This document shows, piece by piece, positions 61,902-64,000 of a DNA stretch of 64,000 nucleotides. Origin of the DNA: CAUPWF01 sp963515125 (GTDB lineage Bacteria; Bacillota; Clostridia; Lachnospirales; Lachnospiraceae); assembly GCA_052116865.1 (NCBI GenBank), contig JBQKKG010000006.1, forward strand, positions 182,674 to 246,673, in the 5' to 3' direction. The stretch's first letter is position 1. The number at the start of each line of letters is the position of its first letter. A program made the position numbers and the translations under genes. The notes beneath the pieces were generated by a model. That model searched no databases, was not told where the DNA came from, and was given only the letters and a program-made list of their open reading frames with translations.

Positions 61902-63290
61902 ATGGAAAAAACAATGGAAAAAGTAGTAGCCCTGGCAAAATCAAGAGGATTCGTGTATCCTGGGTCTGATATTTATGGGGGACTTGCAAATACATGGGAT
62001 TATGGAAATTTAGGGGTAGAGCTAAAAAATAACGTAAAAAAAGCATGGTGGCAAAAATTTATCATGGAGAATCCATACAATGTAGGTGTAGATTGTGCAA
62101 TTCTAATGAATCCTCAAACATGGATTGCTTCTGGACATTTGGGAGGATTTAGCGATCCATTGATGGATTGTAAATCTTGTAAAGAAAGATTTAGAGCGGA
62201 TAAATTGATTGAAGATTATGCATTTAAGAATGATATTACTCTTAATGAGAGCGTTGATGCGTGGTCAAAGGAGCAGATGAAGGCATATATTGATGAACAT
62301 GATATCGTATGCCCATCTTGTGGGAAGAAAGATTTTACTGATATTAGAGAATTTAATCTAATGTTTAAAACTTTTCAAGGAGTTACAGAAGATGCCAAAA
62401 ATGTGGTTTATTTACGACCAGAAACTGCACAAGGTATTTTTGTTAATTTCAAAAATGTGCAACGAACTTCTAGAAAAAAAATTCCTTTTGGAATTGGTCA
62501 AATTGGTAAATCTTTTAGAAATGAGATTACACCTGGTAATTTTACTTTCCGCACCAGAGAATTTGAACAAATGGAATTAGAGTTCTTTTGTGAACCAGGG
62601 ACAGATTTAGAGTGGTTTGCATATTGGAAGAAGTTTTGTTTAGATTGGTTATATTCTTTGGGCTTAAAAGACGAAGAAGTGAGAGCAAGGGATCATTCAC
62701 CAGAAGAACTTTGTTTCTATAGCAAAGCAACTACAGATGTAGAATTTAAATTCCCATTTGGTTGGGGAGAGCTTTGGGGAATTGCCGATAGAACAGATTA
62801 TGATTTATCTCAACATCAAGAGGTGTCCAAACAAGATATGACATATTTTGATGATGAAAAGAAAGAAAAATATATTCCATACGTAATTGAACCTTCGTTA
62901 GGAGCAGATAGAATGGTACTTGCATTTTTGTGTAGTGCATACGATGAGGAAGAATTAGAGGGAGGGGATGTACGTACAGTAATGCATTTCCATCCAGCAT
63001 TGGCTCCAATAAAAGTGGGGGTTTTGCCTCTTTCTAAAAAACTAAATGAAGGCGCAGAAAAGGTATTTAAAGAATTATCTAAAAAATATAATTGTGAATT
63101 TGATGATCGCGGAAATATAGGTAAGCGTTATCGCCGCCAGGACGAAATTGGTACACCTTTCTGTATCACATACGACTTTGAATCAGAAGAAGATGGAGCA
63201 GTAACCGTTCGCGATAGAGATACAATGGAACAAGAAAGAATAAAAATAGAAGATTTAAAAAATTATTTAGAATCTAAATTTGAATTTTAA
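61902..63290 (+). CDS. glyS: Glycyl-tRNA synthetase, single-chain type
   Basis: A 462-residue class II synthetase of the alpha-2 type, charging tRNA-Gly. Motif 2 lies in SFRNEITPGNFTFRTREFEQ and motif 3 in EPSLGADRMVLAFL. The zinc-type Cys (CKSCKERF, CPSCG) and C-terminal anticodon-binding domain (VGVLPLSKKLNEGAEKV) are present. GAAGGTGAGG precedes the ATG. It has its own promoter; REP-like copy 5 begins 4 nt after the stop. Confidence 0.97.
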   Translation: MEKTMEKVVALAKSRGFVYPGSDIYGGLANTWDYGNLGVELKNNVKKAWWQKFIMENPYNVGVDCAILMNPQTWIASGHLGGFSDPLMDCKSCKERFRADKLIEDYAFKNDITLNESVDAWSKEQMKAYIDEHDIVCPSCGKKDFTDIREFNLMFKTFQGVTEDAKNVVYLRPETAQGIFVNFKNVQRTSRKKIPFGIGQIGKSFRNEITPGNFTFRTREFEQMELEFFCEPGTDLEWFAYWKKFCLDWLYSLGLKDEEVRARDHSPEELCFYSKATTDVEFKFPFGWGELWGIADRTDYDLSQHQEVSKQDMTYFDDEKKEKYIPYVIEPSLGADRMVLAFLCSAYDEEELEGGDVRTVMHFHPALAPIKVGVLPLSKKLNEGAEKVFKELSKKYNCEFDDRGNIGKRYRRQDEIGTPFCITYDFESEEDGAVTVRDRDTMEQERIKIEDLKNYLESKFEF

Positions 63291-63294
63291 ATAC

Positions 63295-63378
63295 AATTGG
63301 GGACGTAGCAAAATAAGTTTTGCTACGTCCCCAATTAAAAAAACTTGTGCCCCTTTTGGAAATCACTGTGCCCCTACT
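63295..63378 (+). repeat. REP-like palindrome, copy 5, RAYT-linked, double trailer
   Basis: Perfect 19-nt arms (63295-63313 and 63318-63336; AATTGGGGACGTAGCAAAA and complement) around loop TAAG. Trailers AACTTGTGCCCCTTTT (63342-63357) and ATCACTGTGCCCCTA (63362-63376) follow. It ends about 20 nt before the transposase start codon and includes most of that gene's 5' flank. Confidence 0.93.
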
Positions 63379-63396
63379 TAAAGAAACGGAGGGTCC

Positions 63397-63948
63397 ATGC
63401 CAAAATCTTTACGAAAGGAAAGTATTACGGGGATATACCATGTAATGGCAAAGGGAATTAATAATGAAAGTATCTTTTCAGGATTTGAGGAAAGATATTA
63501 TTTAAAAAAAATTATAAAAGAAATTCTTGATACTTATACAGTTGAAATCTATAGTTACTGTTTTATGTCTAATCATCTGCATTTAATTATTAAAGCGGAT
63601 ATCAAAATGCTGTCGGCATTTATGGCGAAGGTCTTAGCAAAATACGCAGGATATTACAATTATAAACATAACAGAAATGGTCATGTCTTTCAAAATCGAT
63701 TCAAAAGTGAATGTATAGAAGATGAAAGTTATTTTTGGACTTGTCTTCAATATATACATTTAAATCCAGTAAAAGCAAATATGGTAAAGGATATTACGGA
63801 ATATAAGTATAGTAGTGCTTATGAATGTATAAATGGGTGTACAGAATTATTACATGATAAAGCAGTTAAATTATATAATAATAGATTTATGCATATTCCG
63901 CGAAATCTGCGCATCCGTTCCAAAGGAACGGAGCGCTATTCCGCTTGA
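63397..63948 (+). CDS. rayT: REP-associated tyrosine transposase (Y1, IS200-like)
   Basis: A 183-residue single-domain HUH nuclease of the Y1 transposase superfamily. The metal-binding HxH is H60 and H62 in MSNHLHLII. The likely nucleophile Tyr is Y119 in LQYIHLNPVKA, and GHVFQNRFKS (95-104) is the family motif after the beta-sheet. Both active-site parts are intact. IS200-type mobile elements carry a similar enzyme but with their own end hairpins. Here the gene is preceded by the same palindrome that is scattered through the window and not flanked by a second matching copy in view, which is the hallmark of a domesticated RAYT that moves REP sequences. CGGAGGG precedes the ATG. The C-terminal residues after about 170 are encoded by GC-rich inverted repeats. 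Confidence 0.9.
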   Translation: MPKSLRKESITGIYHVMAKGINNESIFSGFEERYYLKKIIKEILDTYTVEIYSYCFMSNHLHLIIKADIKMLSAFMAKVLAKYAGYYNYKHNRNGHVFQNRFKSECIEDESYFWTCLQYIHLNPVKANMVKDITEYKYSSAYECINGCTELLHDKAVKLYNNRFMHIPRNLRIRSKGTERYSA

Positions 63949-63965
63949 AACTGAGCGGAGCTCAG
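63916..63965. repeat. GC-rich inverted repeats at the 3' end of the RAYT gene
   Basis: CCGTTCC-AAA-GGAACGG spans about 63916-63932 inside the coding end, and CTGAGC-GGA-GCTCAG spans 63951-63965 just after the stop. Base composition is more GC-rich than the window. They may be the right boundary of the RAYT locus; the window ends 35 nt later. Confidence 0.6.
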
Positions 63966-64000
63966 CTGATTGATTAGTTACTGTTGTTTACACGTCTGTC

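Noticed and set aside
1..64000. CRISPR array, prophage, tRNA or rRNA genes
   Set aside because: No regularly spaced repeats, phage genes, cloverleaf-like or rRNA-like stretches were noticed when reading the intergenic gaps.

Overview
The window reads as chromosomal DNA of a low-GC, anaerobic Clostridia, most likely of the Lachnospiraceae/Lachnospirales. This is inferred from gene content: pyruvate:ferredoxin oxidoreductase, a single-chain glycyl-tRNA synthetase, a DAP-type MurE, the priA-def-fmt-rsmB-rlmN-prpC-prkC-rsgA-rpe-thiN gene run, and a PTS enzyme I and HPr fragment of the type I associate with that family. A Csp-like S8 protease hints at a spore former. Most of the window is ordinary core chromosome. 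I saw no rRNA, tRNA, CRISPR array or prophage.

Layout. 1-4180: 3' part of ligA, a Crp/Fnr regulator, thioredoxin and a divergent ClpX. 4190-6470: a leftward group of an unknown protein, an ArsB/NhaD-type permease and a small membrane protein. 6700-9400: S8 protease, zinc-ribbon protein and an LspA-like protein. 9478-13341: cold-shock protein, 2-hydroxyacid dehydrogenase, YitT transporter and PepT. 13606-18990: metal-binding peptide, ClpB, DNA polymerase IV and a membrane-anchored MerR regulator. 19071-34547: a dense housekeeping run covering wall synthesis, replication restart, translation start, rRNA modification, Ser/Thr phosphorylation, ribosome assembly and lipoprotein lipidation. 34638-39912: sodium symporter and PFOR. 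39919-41550: a decayed chemotaxis receptor and a membrane metallopeptidase-like protein. 41774-47557: a complete ribose operon (rbsR-K-D-A-C-B). 47747-52778: a HAD phosphatase, then a radical SAM-GNAT fusion with an ABC importer. 52965-61153: M16C protease, NhaC antiporter, era, recO, broken lacI and ptsH remnants, and ptsI. 61221-63948: CYTH protein, glyS and a REP-associated tyrosine transposase.

The most interesting system is a REP/RAYT pair. A single-domain Y1 (HUH) transposase at 63397-63948 is preceded by a palindrome built on GGGGACGTAGCAAAA and its reverse complement, followed by a TGTGCCCC trailer. Four further copies of this palindrome lie in the window, plus a GC-rich relative. All six sit within about 5 nt of the stop codon of a rightward gene, and in two cases the element itself supplies the stop codon. 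The trailer looks like an imperfect copy of one hairpin arm.

Other points worth a second look: three genes (cspA, yitT, the sodium symporter) in which a consensus promoter is followed almost at once by a terminator-like hairpin; intragenic copies of the ribose operator; a radical SAM-GNAT fusion downstream of a Cys-rich 37-residue ORF and upstream of a permease-ATPase fusion; a ClpX without the RKH loop; and a lacI/ptsH chimera directly upstream of ptsI. Coordinates were read by eye and no database search was possible.
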